From Halieaceae bacterium UBA5044 (GTDB lineage: Bacteria > Pseudomonadota > Gammaproteobacteria > Pseudomonadales > Halieaceae): 64,000 bases of DNA. Location: assembly GCA_002416125.1 (NCBI GenBank), contig DIBU01000013.1, positions 423,899 through 487,898 of the forward strand, in the 5' to 3' direction. Below, one piece after another: positions 46,909 to 55,422 of this stretch. The notes below the pieces were generated by a model, which saw only the letters and a program-made list of their open reading frames with translations, made no database searches and was not told the DNA's origin. A program made the translations under genes and the position numbers. Numbering within the stretch: position 1 is the stretch's first letter; each line of letters begins with the position of its first letter.

Positions 46909-47572
46909 GATCAAGGCTGAAAATCTCCAGAAGCGGGTGCCGATGGGCGGCAGCGAGCTGGAGATACTGAAAGGGATCACTCTGGAAATCAAGTCGGGGG
47001 AGTCGGTGGCTATCATCGGCGCCTCCGGATCTGGCAAATCCACCCTGCTTGGCCTGCTTGCAGGGCTGGATGAAGCGAGTGCCGGACGCGTGGTTATTAA
47101 CGGCACGGACATCACCGCACTCGACGAGGACCAGCGTGCGGTGTTTCGTGGCCAGCATGTGGGCTTTGTGTTCCAGTCATTCCAGCTGCTGCCGGCACTG
47201 ACGGCGCTGGAAAATGTGATGCTGCCGCTGGAGCTGCAGGGGCAGGGCGACGCGCTGGCCCAGGCGCAGGCGTTTCTGGAACGCGTCGGCCTGGCGGGCC
47301 GCATCCAGCACTACCCGCGGCAGATGTCGGGCGGAGAGCAGCAGCGGGTGGCCATCGCCCGCGCCTTTGCCAACAATCCCTCGATTCTGTTTGCCGATGA
47401 GCCGACGGGCAATCTGGACACTGCAACAGGTGGCCACGTCGTTGATCTGCTGTTTGAACTCAACCGGGAGCAGAACACCACGCTGGTGCTGGTGACACAC
47501 GACCTGAGCCTCGCTGAGCGCTGTCAGCACCGGTTCCGCCTGGCGGCCGGCGCACTTGTTGACGGAGGCTAG
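46907..47572 (+). CDS. ybbA: ABC transporter ATP-binding protein YbbA
   Basis: A 221-residue ABC ATPase of the LolD/MacB type: Walker A GASGSGKST, Q-loop FVFQSFQLLP, signature MSGGEQQRVAIARA, Walker B ILFADEPTG and switch histidine in LVTHD. It pairs with the permease encoded 4 bp downstream. Start ATG 46907 follows AAAAGGA and matches YbbA N-termini. The complex is a mechanotransmission-type ABC system acting on the envelope; its substrate is not settled. Confidence 0.94.
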   Translation: MIKAENLQKRVPMGGSELEILKGITLEIKSGESVAIIGASGSGKSTLLGLLAGLDEASAGRVVINGTDITALDEDQRAVFRGQHVGFVFQSFQLLPALTALENVMLPLELQGQGDALAQAQAFLERVGLAGRIQHYPRQMSGGEQQRVAIARAFANNPSILFADEPTGNLDTATGGHVVDLLFELNREQNTTLVLVTHDLSLAERCQHRFRLAAGALVDGG

Positions 47573-47576
47573 GGCC

Positions 47577-50051
47577 GTGTCCATGACAGCAACCCGTATG
47601 CTGGCACGGGACTGGCGCGGTGGCGAACTGGGCGTGCTGGTGGCGGCGCTGGTGCTGGCGGTGGCGGTGGTCTCCGGGATCAGCGCCTTCACCACCCGCC
47701 TGCAGAGCGCGCTGGCGCAGGAGAGTCACCGTTTCCTCGCTGCTGACCGGGTGGTACGCAGCGGCAGCGAGGCGCCATTGGCCTGGCTGGAAGAGGCCGG
47801 GCGTCGTGGTCTGGATACGGCGCAGGTGCTGACATTTCCCTCCATGGTGTACGCCGGGGAGGAGGGCATGGTACTGGCTTCGGTGAAGGCGGTGAGTAGC
47901 CGCTATCCGTTGCGGGGAGAGCTGCGCTACAGCGAGCAGCCCTTCGGTCAGGTACAGGTTGCCACCGGTGGCCCGGCCGCAGGTACAGTGTGGCTGGACT
48001 CGCGACTGTTCCCGCTACTCGGTGTCGCCATCGGCGATACCGTGAGCGTCGGTGAAGCGTCGTTCCGGATTGCGGCGGCGGCGCGCACGGAACCCGATCA
48101 GGGTGGCTCCTTTCTCGGCCTGGGGCCGCGGGTGTTGATGCACTACGACGACATTGCGGCGACCGCCGTGGTGCAGCCCGGTAGCCGGGTGGAGTATCGG
48201 CAGCTGTTCGCCGGCGAGCCGCCGGCCGTGGAGCGCTTCGAACGCTGGCTGGCCCCGCAGTTGGAAGAGGGGCAGCGGCTGCTGGACGTCAACGAGGGTC
48301 AGCCCGGGCTGGGTCAGGCCCTGCAACGTGCCGAAAGTTTTCTGCTGCTGGCCGGCAGTCTGGGTGTCGTGCTCGCGGGGGTGGCAATAGCGCTTGCCGC
48401 GCGGCGTTTCAGCGAGCGTCACAATGACTATGTGGCAATCATGAAAAGCCTCGGGGCGACATCTGCAAACATCACGCGTCTCTACGGGCGCAGCCTGTTG
48501 CTGTTGGGCGTGGGTGCCACTGCACTGGGGTGTGGCCTGGGTTGGGCCCTGCAGTCCGCTTTTTTCACCCTGTTCGGGGAGCAGTTGCCGGTGACTCCGG
48601 GCCCCGCGGGCGTGCGTCCCTACGCCATCGGCGCAGCGACCGCGCTGGTCTGCCTGCTGTGCTTTGCCTGGCCGCCCTTGCGCCGGTTGAGTCAGGCGAG
48701 TCCCCTGCGCGTGCTGCGGCGTGACATGCCCCAGGAACAGCGCCGCACGCTCCTGGATTACGCCGTGGGGCTCAGCGCCGTGTCGGGCCTCATGTGGTGG
48801 TACAGCGGCGACTGGAAAATCACCCTGGCGGTCCTGAGCGGGCTGGCGGTCACTGTGCTGCTCGGCCTCGGTCTGGCGCTGACCCTGCTGCGGGGCGGAC
48901 GGCTGGTTGGCATGAGCGCTGGCAGCATCTGGCGCCTGGCGCTGGCGGGTCTGCAGCGGCGCGGCACCGCCAATGCGCTGCAGGTGGTAATCTTCGCCAT
49001 GGCGATCATGTTGCTGCTGGTGCTCCTGCTGGTGCGTACCTCCCTGATCGACGCCTGGCAGACCCAACTCCCCGAGAATACCCCCAACCACTTTGCGTTG
49101 AACATCGCGCCGGAGGATGTGCAGGGTGTGGAGCAAATGCTGCGCAGCCGCGAGATACCCGGCGCGCCGCTGTACCCGATGATTCGCGGCCGTATCCTCA
49201 GCGTCAACGGCGAAGACCTGCCGCAGACAGACGACCAAGAGGAAGGGCGCCGGCAGCGCGAAGCAAACTTTACCTGGGCAGATACGCTGCCCGCCGACAA
49301 CAGCCTGCTCGAGGGGCGCTGGTGGGCGCCCCACAGCGACGCTGCCGAGGTGTCGCTGGAAGTGGAATTTGCCGAGCGTTTTGCTGTGGGGCTGGGCGAC
49401 CGGATCGGCTTCCAGGTGGGCTCCGAGGCCTTTGAGGCCACCGTCACCAGTATCCGCGAGCTGGACTGGCAATCCTTCAATCCCAACTTCTGGCTGGTGT
49501 TTCCGCCGCGCCTGCTGGCGCCGTACCCAGCCACCTTCATGACCAGTTTCTACCTGCAGCCGGAGCAGAAGCCCTTTCTCAACGGCTTCATACGCCAGTT
49601 CCCCACGGTCACCGTGGTGGAAATGGACGTGGTGGTGGAGCAGGTGCGCGGGATCGTCAGCCAGGTGTCCGCGGCGGTGGAGCTGGTGTTGGCAGTTATT
49701 ATGGCCGCCGGTGCCCTGGTACTGGTCGCCGGGGTTCAGGCCAGCGTGGACGCGCGCATGCACGAAAGCTCCATCCTGCGTGCGCTGGGGGCCCGTCGGC
49801 GACTGGTGCTGGGTGGGCTGTGGATCGAGTTTGCTGCGCTGGGGGTGTTCGCCGGCCTGCTTGCCACGGTCGGCGCGGAGCTCTCAGTGTACATACTGCA
49901 GGCACAGGTCATGGGCATGGCCTATGCGCCCTCGCCCTGGATGTGGCCCCTGGGCGTGGGGGGTGGCGCCGTGCTGATTGCAGGGCTGGGCGTGTTCAGT
50001 TGTCGGCGGGTGGTGTCCAGTCCGCCGCTGGCGGTGCTGCGGGAGCTCTGA
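47577..50051 (+). CDS. ybbP: FtsX/MacB-type ABC permease YbbP
   Basis: An 824-residue permease with an N-terminal membrane helix, a large periplasmic domain, four helices in the middle (about 260-440), a second periplasmic domain and three C-terminal helices, as in YbbP. FtsX-like segments include LAARRFSERHNDYVAIMKSLGAT and MHESSILRALGARRRLVLGG. The start GTG 47577 is placed 9 bases after GGAGG; ATG 47583 is the alternative. It lies 4 bp after ybbA. Confidence 0.92.
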   Translation: MSMTATRMLARDWRGGELGVLVAALVLAVAVVSGISAFTTRLQSALAQESHRFLAADRVVRSGSEAPLAWLEEAGRRGLDTAQVLTFPSMVYAGEEGMVLASVKAVSSRYPLRGELRYSEQPFGQVQVATGGPAAGTVWLDSRLFPLLGVAIGDTVSVGEASFRIAAAARTEPDQGGSFLGLGPRVLMHYDDIAATAVVQPGSRVEYRQLFAGEPPAVERFERWLAPQLEEGQRLLDVNEGQPGLGQALQRAESFLLLAGSLGVVLAGVAIALAARRFSERHNDYVAIMKSLGATSANITRLYGRSLLLLGVGATALGCGLGWALQSAFFTLFGEQLPVTPGPAGVRPYAIGAATALVCLLCFAWPPLRRLSQASPLRVLRRDMPQEQRRTLLDYAVGLSAVSGLMWWYSGDWKITLAVLSGLAVTVLLGLGLALTLLRGGRLVGMSAGSIWRLALAGLQRRGTANALQVVIFAMAIMLLLVLLLVRTSLIDAWQTQLPENTPNHFALNIAPEDVQGVEQMLRSREIPGAPLYPMIRGRILSVNGEDLPQTDDQEEGRRQREANFTWADTLPADNSLLEGRWWAPHSDAAEVSLEVEFAERFAVGLGDRIGFQVGSEAFEATVTSIRELDWQSFNPNFWLVFPPRLLAPYPATFMTSFYLQPEQKPFLNGFIRQFPTVTVVEMDVVVEQVRGIVSQVSAAVELVLAVIMAAGALVLVAGVQASVDARMHESSILRALGARRRLVLGGLWIEFAALGVFAGLLATVGAELSVYILQAQVMGMAYAPSPWMWPLGVGGGAVLIAGLGVFSCRRVVSSPPLAVLREL

Positions 50052-50064
50052 CCGGAGCGACGGG

Positions 50065-50694
50065 TCAGTGCGTACTGATACCGTCGATAAACGTCTGCAC
50101 GCTGAGCTGGATCTGGCGCGGCAGGTCAATGTGCCGCTTGAACAGCTGCGGTGCGTCAACCAGCAGCGTGGCAAGGCCGTGAATGCCCGCCCAGGCGGCG
50201 TTGGTGAGGTAGGCGATGTCGAGCTCGCGAAAGCTGCCGCGGGCAATACCGTGATGGAGAATGGAGCGCACCTGCTGGAAGGTGTCGCGGCTCGCTTCAC
50301 GCAGTTCGGGATAGGCCTCCGCCGGTTGCACAGCGGGGCCGAACATGAGCTTGAACATCTGGGGGTAGCGCTCGGCGTAGGCGATGTAACTGCGCGCCAG
50401 GGCGTGCAATTGCTCTTCGGGGCAGTCGCCGGTGTCATCCGCCGCTTTGCGCAGATCGTTCAGCAGGCGCCGATAGCCGACGGCTGCAAGCGCCGCCAGT
50501 AGATCGCCCTTGTCGTTGAAGTGCCGGTAGGGCGCGGTTTGCGAGACGCCAACGCCGCGGGCCAGGGCCCGCAGGCTCAGGGCATCAGCGCCTGCAGCCT
50601 CAAGCTGCTCCAGCGCTGAATCCAGCAGCTCTGCCCGCAGGTTGCCATGGTGATAGCTCCGCTGGCGGGCAGAGGGTGTTCCTGTCGCTGCCAT
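50065..50694 (-). CDS. TetR/AcrR-family transcriptional regulator
   Basis: A 209-residue regulator with a TetR helix-turn-helix (LRALARGVGVSQTAPYRHFNDKGDLLAALAA, about 41-71) and a C-terminal WHG-type ligand domain (AYAERYPQMFKLMFGPAV). It starts directly after the mdh stop codon with no gap, so it is transcribed with malate dehydrogenase. Effector and targets are unknown; fatty acids or acyl-CoAs are common ligands in this subgroup. Confidence 0.88.
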   Translation of the reverse strand: MAATGTPSARQRSYHHGNLRAELLDSALEQLEAAGADALSLRALARGVGVSQTAPYRHFNDKGDLLAALAAVGYRRLLNDLRKAADDTGDCPEEQLHALARSYIAYAERYPQMFKLMFGPAVQPAEAYPELREASRDTFQQVRSILHHGIARGSFRELDIAYLTNAAWAGIHGLATLLVDAPQLFKRHIDLPRQIQLSVQTFIDGISTH

Positions 50695-51675
50695 TCAGGG
50701 CAGCAGGTGCTGGACGGCGTCTCGCTCTTCGGCCAGTTCTTGCTCCGTGGCCTGCATCTTGCCGCGGCTGAACTCGCCGACGTCAACGCCCTGCACGATC
50801 TCCCAGTCACCGTTGCTGCAGCGGCAGGGGAACGAGTAGATCAGACCCTCGGCGATGCCGTAGGAGCCATCGGAATACACGCCCATGGAAACCCAGTCGT
50901 CACCGTCAGTGCCCAGTGCCCAGCTGCGCATGTGGTCGATGGCGGCATTCGCTGCGGAGGCAGCGGAGGACGCACCGCGCGCCTTGATGATGGCGGCACC
51001 GCGCTGCTGCACGGTGGGGATGAAGTCGTTCTCGTACCAGGCCTGGTCGACCAGGGAAATGGCTTTTTCGCCCGCCACTTCGGCATTGAACAGGTCGGGA
51101 TACTGGGTGGCCGAGTGATTGCCCCAGATGGTCATTTTCTTCACATCATTGACCGTCTTGCCGGTTTTCTGGGCGATCTGGGTCATCGCACGGTTGTGGT
51201 CCAGGCGGGTCATCGCGGTAAAGTTGCGCGGGTTGATGTCCGGCGCGTTGCGCTGGGTGATCAGTGCGTTGGTGTTCGCCGGGTTGCCGACGACCAGTAC
51301 CTTGATGTTGCGGCTGGCGTGGGCATCAATCGCTTTGCCCTGCACGGAGAAGATGGCCGCATTGGCTTCCAGCAGGTCCTTGCGCTCCATGCCGGGGCCG
51401 CGCGGACGGGCGCCGACCAGCAGGGCGTAGTCGGTATCCTTGAAGGCCACGGCAGGGTCGTCGGTGCAAATGATATTGGTCAGCAGCGGAAACGCGCAAT
51501 CATCCAGTTCCATGCGCACGCCGTTGAGGGCTTCCATGGCCGGCGTGATGTCCAGGAGTTGCAGAATCACGGGCTGATCGTCGCCCAGCATGGCGCCGGA
51601 GGCGATACGGAACAGCAGCGCGTAGCCAATCTGGCCAGCGGCGCCGGTAACGGTCACTCGAACGGGTGCTTTCAT
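50695..51675 (-). CDS. mdh: Malate dehydrogenase
   Basis: A 326-residue NAD-dependent malate dehydrogenase of the TCA cycle. Cofactor motif TGAAGQIGYALLFRIASG is near the N-terminus; substrate arginines are in GARPRGPGMERKDLL; the catalytic histidine is in IWGNHSATQYPD. The length and sequence fit the cytosolic-type (324-330 residue) enzyme of aerobic proteobacteria rather than the E. coli type. Start ATG 51675; a longer in-frame reading is non-coding. Confidence 0.95.
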   Translation of the reverse strand: MKAPVRVTVTGAAGQIGYALLFRIASGAMLGDDQPVILQLLDITPAMEALNGVRMELDDCAFPLLTNIICTDDPAVAFKDTDYALLVGARPRGPGMERKDLLEANAAIFSVQGKAIDAHASRNIKVLVVGNPANTNALITQRNAPDINPRNFTAMTRLDHNRAMTQIAQKTGKTVNDVKKMTIWGNHSATQYPDLFNAEVAGEKAISLVDQAWYENDFIPTVQQRGAAIIKARGASSAASAANAAIDHMRSWALGTDGDDWVSMGVYSDGSYGIAEGLIYSFPCRCSNGDWEIVQGVDVGEFSRGKMQATEQELAEERDAVQHLLP

Positions 51676-51723
51676 GGGAAGAGAGTCCTCAAGGGTCGGG
51701 TGGTTGGCAAACAAGGGGGCGTC

Positions 51724-51752
51724 ATTGTCGAGTGAAACGGGTGAAAAAACAA
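51724..51752 (-). promoter_or_regulatory. Possible mdh promoter
   Basis: On the minus strand TTGTTT (51752-51747), a 17-bp spacer, and GACAAT (51729-51724) precede mdh. It overlaps the divergent ttcA promoter candidate, so the two may compete. Confidence 0.35.
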
Positions 51753-51769
51753 GCCGCTGCCTGTAAAAT
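51741..51769 (+). promoter_or_regulatory. Possible ttcA-ccm promoter
   Basis: GTGAAA (51741-51746), a 17-bp spacer, and TAAAAT (51764-51769) lie 33 bp before the ttcA start. Its activity could extend into ccmAB. Confidence 0.45.
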
Positions 51770-51802
51770 GGCGCCCCTCTCAGGCATTGGCGGCAGGCGG
51801 TT

Positions 51803-52645
51803 GTGCGCGAGCTCAGCAGAAAAGAACGAACAGAATTCAACAAGTTGCAGAAGCGTTTGCGGCGCAATGTCGGCAATGCAATCGCCGACTACGGCATGAT
51901 TGAAGCGGGCGACCGCGTGATGGTGTGCCTGTCTGGCGGCAAGGATTCCTATGCCATGCTCGATGTGCTGCTGGCCTTGCGCAGCAGCGCGCCGGTGGAC
52001 TTCGAGCTGATAGCCGTAAACCTTGACCAGAAGCAGCCCGGCTTTCCCGGGCACGTATTGCCAGCGTACCTCGAGCAGCTGGACGTACCGTACTACATTC
52101 TCGAAAAGGACACTTACAGCATCGTGCGCTCGGTGATACCTGAGGGCAAGACCACCTGTGGCCTGTGTTCGCGTTTACGTCGCGGCAGCCTCTACGGTTT
52201 CGCCGCCGATATCGGTGCCACCAAAATTGCGCTGGGACATCACCGCGATGATATCGTCGAAACCCTGTTCCTGAACCTGTTCTTCGGCGGCAGTCTGAAG
52301 GCCATGCCGCCGAAACTGCTCAGCGACGACCGCCGCAATGTGGTGATACGCCCCCTGGCCTACTGCAAGGAAAAAGATCTCGCGGCCTACGCGGATTACA
52401 AGGCCTTCCCCATCATTCCCTGCAATCTCTGTGGCTCGCAGGAAAACCTGCAGCGGGTGCAGATCAAGCAGATGCTGGCGGACTGGGAGCGACAGTATCC
52501 CGGACGCACCGAAACCATCTTCCGGGGCATCTGTAATGTGGCACCCTCACAGCTGGCGGATACGGCGCTGTTCGATTTCACCAGCCTGCGCGCGGAGGTT
52601 GATCGCGACCTGCACCTGCCCGCGATCCGCGTCGTCAACCTCTAG
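51803..52645 (+). CDS. ttcA: tRNA 2-thiocytidine(32) synthetase TtcA
   Basis: A 280-residue PP-loop enzyme that thiolates C32 of certain tRNAs. The PP-loop SGGKDS is at 44-49; the Fe-S ligands C119 and C122 are in TCGLCSRLRRG, and a third cysteine follows in IPCNLCGSQENLQR. Start GTG 51803. The ccmA start codon follows directly after its stop, so it is likely part of the same transcript as ccmAB, an uncommon neighbour. Confidence 0.95.
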   Translation: MRELSRKERTEFNKLQKRLRRNVGNAIADYGMIEAGDRVMVCLSGGKDSYAMLDVLLALRSSAPVDFELIAVNLDQKQPGFPGHVLPAYLEQLDVPYYILEKDTYSIVRSVIPEGKTTCGLCSRLRRGSLYGFAADIGATKIALGHHRDDIVETLFLNLFFGGSLKAMPPKLLSDDRRNVVIRPLAYCKEKDLAAYADYKAFPIIPCNLCGSQENLQRVQIKQMLADWERQYPGRTETIFRGICNVAPSQLADTALFDFTSLRAEVDRDLHLPAIRVVNL

Positions 52646-53266
52646 GTGGCGAGCGAGAGCGCGACAGGGGACGTGTTGCTCAGGGCCCGGGAACTGGGTC
52701 TGGAGCGGGGCGGGCGACAGCTGTTCAGTGGTATTGAGCTGGCACTGCAGCGCGGCCAGTTGGTGCAGGTCGAGGGTGCCAATGGCGCCGGCAAGACCAG
52801 CCTGCTGCGCATTCTTGCCGGGCTCTCGCGCTACGGTTTCAGCGGCAGCGTGGAGCGTTTCGCACCACAGCTGTTCCTCGGCCACCAGAGTGCGGTCAAG
52901 GGCTTGCTGACGCCGCGTGAAAACCTGGCGTGGCATGTGGCGGGGGAGGCGGGCTTCAGCCCAGAGGCCATCGATGCGGCGCTGGCAGCGGTGAGTCTGT
53001 ACGGTTACGAGGATGTGCCGAGCCATGCGCTGTCCGCGGGCCAGCACCGGCGCGTCAATCTGGCGCGTCTGTTCCTGACCCGTGCACCGCTGTGGCTGCT
53101 GGACGAGCCTTTTACTGCCATAGATCGCGCAGGTGTCGCCGTACTTGAAGCGCGGCTGCTGGCGCATCTGCAGCAGGGGGGCGGCGTGTTGCTGACCTCA
53201 CACCAGCCGATTGCCGTGGCGTACCCGCTGCTGCGCCTCGACCTTGCGACGGGAGCCCTGCAGTGA
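52646..53266 (+). CDS. ccmA: Cytochrome c biogenesis ATPase CcmA
   Basis: A 206-residue ABC ATPase: Walker A EGANGAGKTS, signature LSAGQHRRVNLARL and Walker B LWLLDEPFTAID. With CcmB, CcmC and CcmD it releases haem-loaded CcmE from the membrane complex. The start is taken as GTG 52646, immediately after ttcA; GTG 52673 is possible but its upstream AGGGG is only two bases away. Confidence 0.93.
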   Translation: MASESATGDVLLRARELGLERGGRQLFSGIELALQRGQLVQVEGANGAGKTSLLRILAGLSRYGFSGSVERFAPQLFLGHQSAVKGLLTPRENLAWHVAGEAGFSPEAIDAALAAVSLYGYEDVPSHALSAGQHRRVNLARLFLTRAPLWLLDEPFTAIDRAGVAVLEARLLAHLQQGGGVLLTSHQPIAVAYPLLRLDLATGALQ

Positions 53267-53949
53267 TGCCTGCCTCTGCCGCCGGGTTCTGTTTTCGTCT
53301 GGTGCGCCGGCAACTGGTGCTCGGGTTGCGGCGTCCGGTAGAGCTTGGCAATCCGCTGCTCTTTTTTGCCATGGTGGTGGCCCTGTTCCCACTCGGCTTG
53401 GGTCCCGCACCTGACACGCTGGCGGATTTCGCCCCCGGCATCCTGTGGATTGTGGCGCTGCTCTCGAATCTGCTGACCTCTGATGCGGTATTCCGCAGTG
53501 ACCTCGAGGACGGCAGTCTGGAGCAGCTGCTGTTGGCGCCCCAGCCGCTGTATTTTTCCGCACTGGCCTATGTGCTGGCGCACTGGCTGCTGACCGGGCT
53601 GCTGCTCGGGCTGGCGTCGCCGGTGTTTGCGCTGATGCTCGGCCTGGCGCCGACAGCCATTCCCGCGCTGGCCCTCAGCCTGCTGCTCGGCACTGCGGTG
53701 CTCAGCCTGATTGGCGGCATTGGCGGTGCGCTCACCGTGGGCCTGAAGCGAGGCGGCATGCTGATTTCCCTGCTGATCCTGCCGTTCTATATGCCGGTGC
53801 TGATCTTTGGCAGCAGCGCGGTGCAGGCCGCCCTGAACGGTAACCCGGCGGGGCCCTATCTGGCGATTCTGGGTGCGTTATTGTGCATATCCATCGCGCT
53901 GGCTCCGCTGGCCATCGCCGCAGGTTTACGCATCAGTGTCGATACCTGA
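53266..53949 (+). CDS. ccmB: Haem exporter permease CcmB
   Basis: A 227-residue protein with six membrane helices; family segments include FFAMVVALFPLGLGP, LSNLLTSDAVFRSDLEDGSLEQLLLAP and LLILPFYMPVLIFG. It is the membrane partner of CcmA. ATG 53266 overlaps the ccmA stop (TGATG); a GTG three bases earlier is equally possible. Confidence 0.94.
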   Translation: MPASAAGFCFRLVRRQLVLGLRRPVELGNPLLFFAMVVALFPLGLGPAPDTLADFAPGILWIVALLSNLLTSDAVFRSDLEDGSLEQLLLAPQPLYFSALAYVLAHWLLTGLLLGLASPVFALMLGLAPTAIPALALSLLLGTAVLSLIGGIGGALTVGLKRGGMLISLLILPFYMPVLIFGSSAVQAALNGNPAGPYLAILGALLCISIALAPLAIAAGLRISVDT

Positions 53950-53969
53950 GTAATTTCCTCTGATTTGGA

Positions 53970-53997
53970 TTGTTCGCCGCTGTGGTCACTGTATAAT
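53970..53997 (+). promoter_or_regulatory. Candidate internal promoter between ccmB and ccmC
   Basis: TTGTTC (53970-53975), a 16-bp spacer, and a perfect TATAAT (53992-53997). The expected start of transcription, near 54004, is almost at the ccmC ATG (54006), so a transcript from here would be leaderless or nearly so. This 56-bp gap is the only real spacing inside the ccm operon. Confidence 0.45.
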
Positions 53998-54005
53998 CCC
54001 GCGCC

Positions 54006-54752
54006 ATGTGGACGCTCTTCCATAAATTCGGGTCCCCGCCGTGGCTGTATCGCCTCTCCGGGTCCATTCTTCGCTGGTTGCTGCCGATCACTGTGGTGGC
54101 CCTGGTAGCCGGGTCCGTTTGGGGGCTGCTGTTCACGGCACCGGACTTCCGGCAGGGCAACAGCTACCGGATCATCTACATTCATGTGCCCGCTGCCGTG
54201 GTGGCACTGGCCGGTTACTACGTGATGGCCATTGCCGGCGCGGTGAGCCTGATCTGGCGCATGAAAATGGCCGATATCGCGATGCGCGCCTGTGCCCCGA
54301 TTGGCGCAGCGCTGACCTTCATCGCCCTGGTCACCGGCAGCATATGGGGCAAGCCGACTTGGGGTACCTGGTGGGTGTGGGATGCCCGCATCACGTCCAT
54401 GCTCATCCTGCTGTTCCTGTATCTCGGCGTAGTGGCCCTGTACGAGGCCTACGAGAACAAGGCACTGGCTGCCAAGGCCTGCGCGGTACTGAGTCTGGTG
54501 GGCACGGTGAATATCCCGATCATCTACAAATCGGTGGACTGGTGGTACAGCCTGCACCAGCCTGCGTCGATCAAGTTCACCGGCGGCAGCACCATCGACC
54601 CCAGCATGCTGTATCCGCTGCTGTTCATGATTCTCGCATTCTACGCGCTGTTTACCTGCGCGCTGCTGCTGAACATGCGTGCGGAGATACTGCAGCGCGA
54701 ACAGCGGACCGCCTGGGTCCGGGCGCTGGCTGGCGAGCGGGGGGGCAACTGA
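54006..54752 (+). CDS. ccmC: Haem transporter subunit CcmC
   Basis: A 248-residue protein with six membrane helices. The tryptophan-rich haem-handling motif WGTWWVWD is at 119-126, and conserved periplasmic histidines are H60 and the one in WWYSLHQPAS. It attaches haem to CcmE. Start ATG 54006; its stop overlaps the ccmD start. Confidence 0.95.
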   Translation: MWTLFHKFGSPPWLYRLSGSILRWLLPITVVALVAGSVWGLLFTAPDFRQGNSYRIIYIHVPAAVVALAGYYVMAIAGAVSLIWRMKMADIAMRACAPIGAALTFIALVTGSIWGKPTWGTWWVWDARITSMLILLFLYLGVVALYEAYENKALAAKACAVLSLVGTVNIPIIYKSVDWWYSLHQPASIKFTGGSTIDPSMLYPLLFMILAFYALFTCALLLNMRAEILQREQRTAWVRALAGERGGN

Positions 54753-54955
54753 TGTATTTCGAGTCGCTGGCGGCGGTCGTGCAGATGGAGGGCCACGGTG
54801 CGTTTGTCTGGTCCGCCTACTTCATTACAATTGGGGTGATCGTGTTCATGGTCTACGCGCCCCGGCGGCGGGAAAAGCGTTTCCTGCGGCAGCTTGAGGG
54901 GCAAATCCGGCGCTCGGAGGGCGGCAGTCCGCCCGGCGCCAGCAAGGAGGTGTGA
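54752..54955 (+). CDS. ccmD: Haem exporter protein CcmD
   Basis: A 67-residue protein with one membrane helix (about 18-36, VWSAYFITIGVIVFMVYAP) followed by a basic cytoplasmic end (RRREKRFLRQLEGQIRR). It helps holoCcmE leave the CcmABC complex. The start overlaps the ccmC stop (TGATG) and the stop overlaps the ccmE start. Confidence 0.9.
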   Translation: MYFESLAAVVQMEGHGAFVWSAYFITIGVIVFMVYAPRRREKRFLRQLEGQIRRSEGGSPPGASKEV

Positions 54956-55422
54956 TGCACCCGGTTCGCAAGCAACGTTTGTGGTTGGTGTTGTTTCTCG
55001 TTGTCTTCTCCAGCTCCGCGATAGGCCTGATGGCCTACGCCCTGCGTGGCAATATCAACCTGTTTTATCCGCCGGTTGACGTGGCAGCCGGCCTGGCGCC
55101 GGTGGGTCAGAATATCCGGGTGGGTGGCATGGTGGTTGACGGCAGCGTACAGCGCAGCGATAACAGCCTGGAAGTGCGTTTCGCGGTCACCGATTACGAG
55201 GCTGTGGTACCTGTGGTCTACACGGGTATCCTGCCGGACCTGTTCGATGAGGGGCAGGGAGCGGTTGCCGCCGGCAAGCTGGATGAGAACGGCGTGCTGC
55301 AGGCATCGGAAGTGCTGGCCAAGCACGACGAGAACTACATGCCGCCAGAGGTGGCCGAGGCGCTGGAGGCGTCAAAGTCCCGCATGGCCGAACAGGCTGC
55401 CGGGCAGGGGTACGGACAATGA
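54955..55422 (+). CDS. ccmE: Haem chaperone CcmE
   Basis: A 155-residue periplasmic haem chaperone anchored by an N-terminal helix (about 9-30). The covalent haem-binding histidine is H124, with the axial tyrosine Y128, in VLAKHDENYMP. ATG 54955 overlaps the ccmD stop; a GTG three bases earlier is an alternative. Its stop overlaps the ccmF start. Confidence 0.95.
   Translation: MHPVRKQRLWLVLFLVVFSSSAIGLMAYALRGNINLFYPPVDVAAGLAPVGQNIRVGGMVVDGSVQRSDNSLEVRFAVTDYEAVVPVVYTGILPDLFDEGQGAVAAGKLDENGVLQASEVLAKHDENYMPPEVAEALEASKSRMAEQAAGQGYGQ

Noticed and set aside
48015..49763. 582-codon minus-strand open frame opposite ybbP
   Set aside because: Composition is Gln/His/Arg-rich as expected for an antisense frame of a GC-rich gene; no motif.
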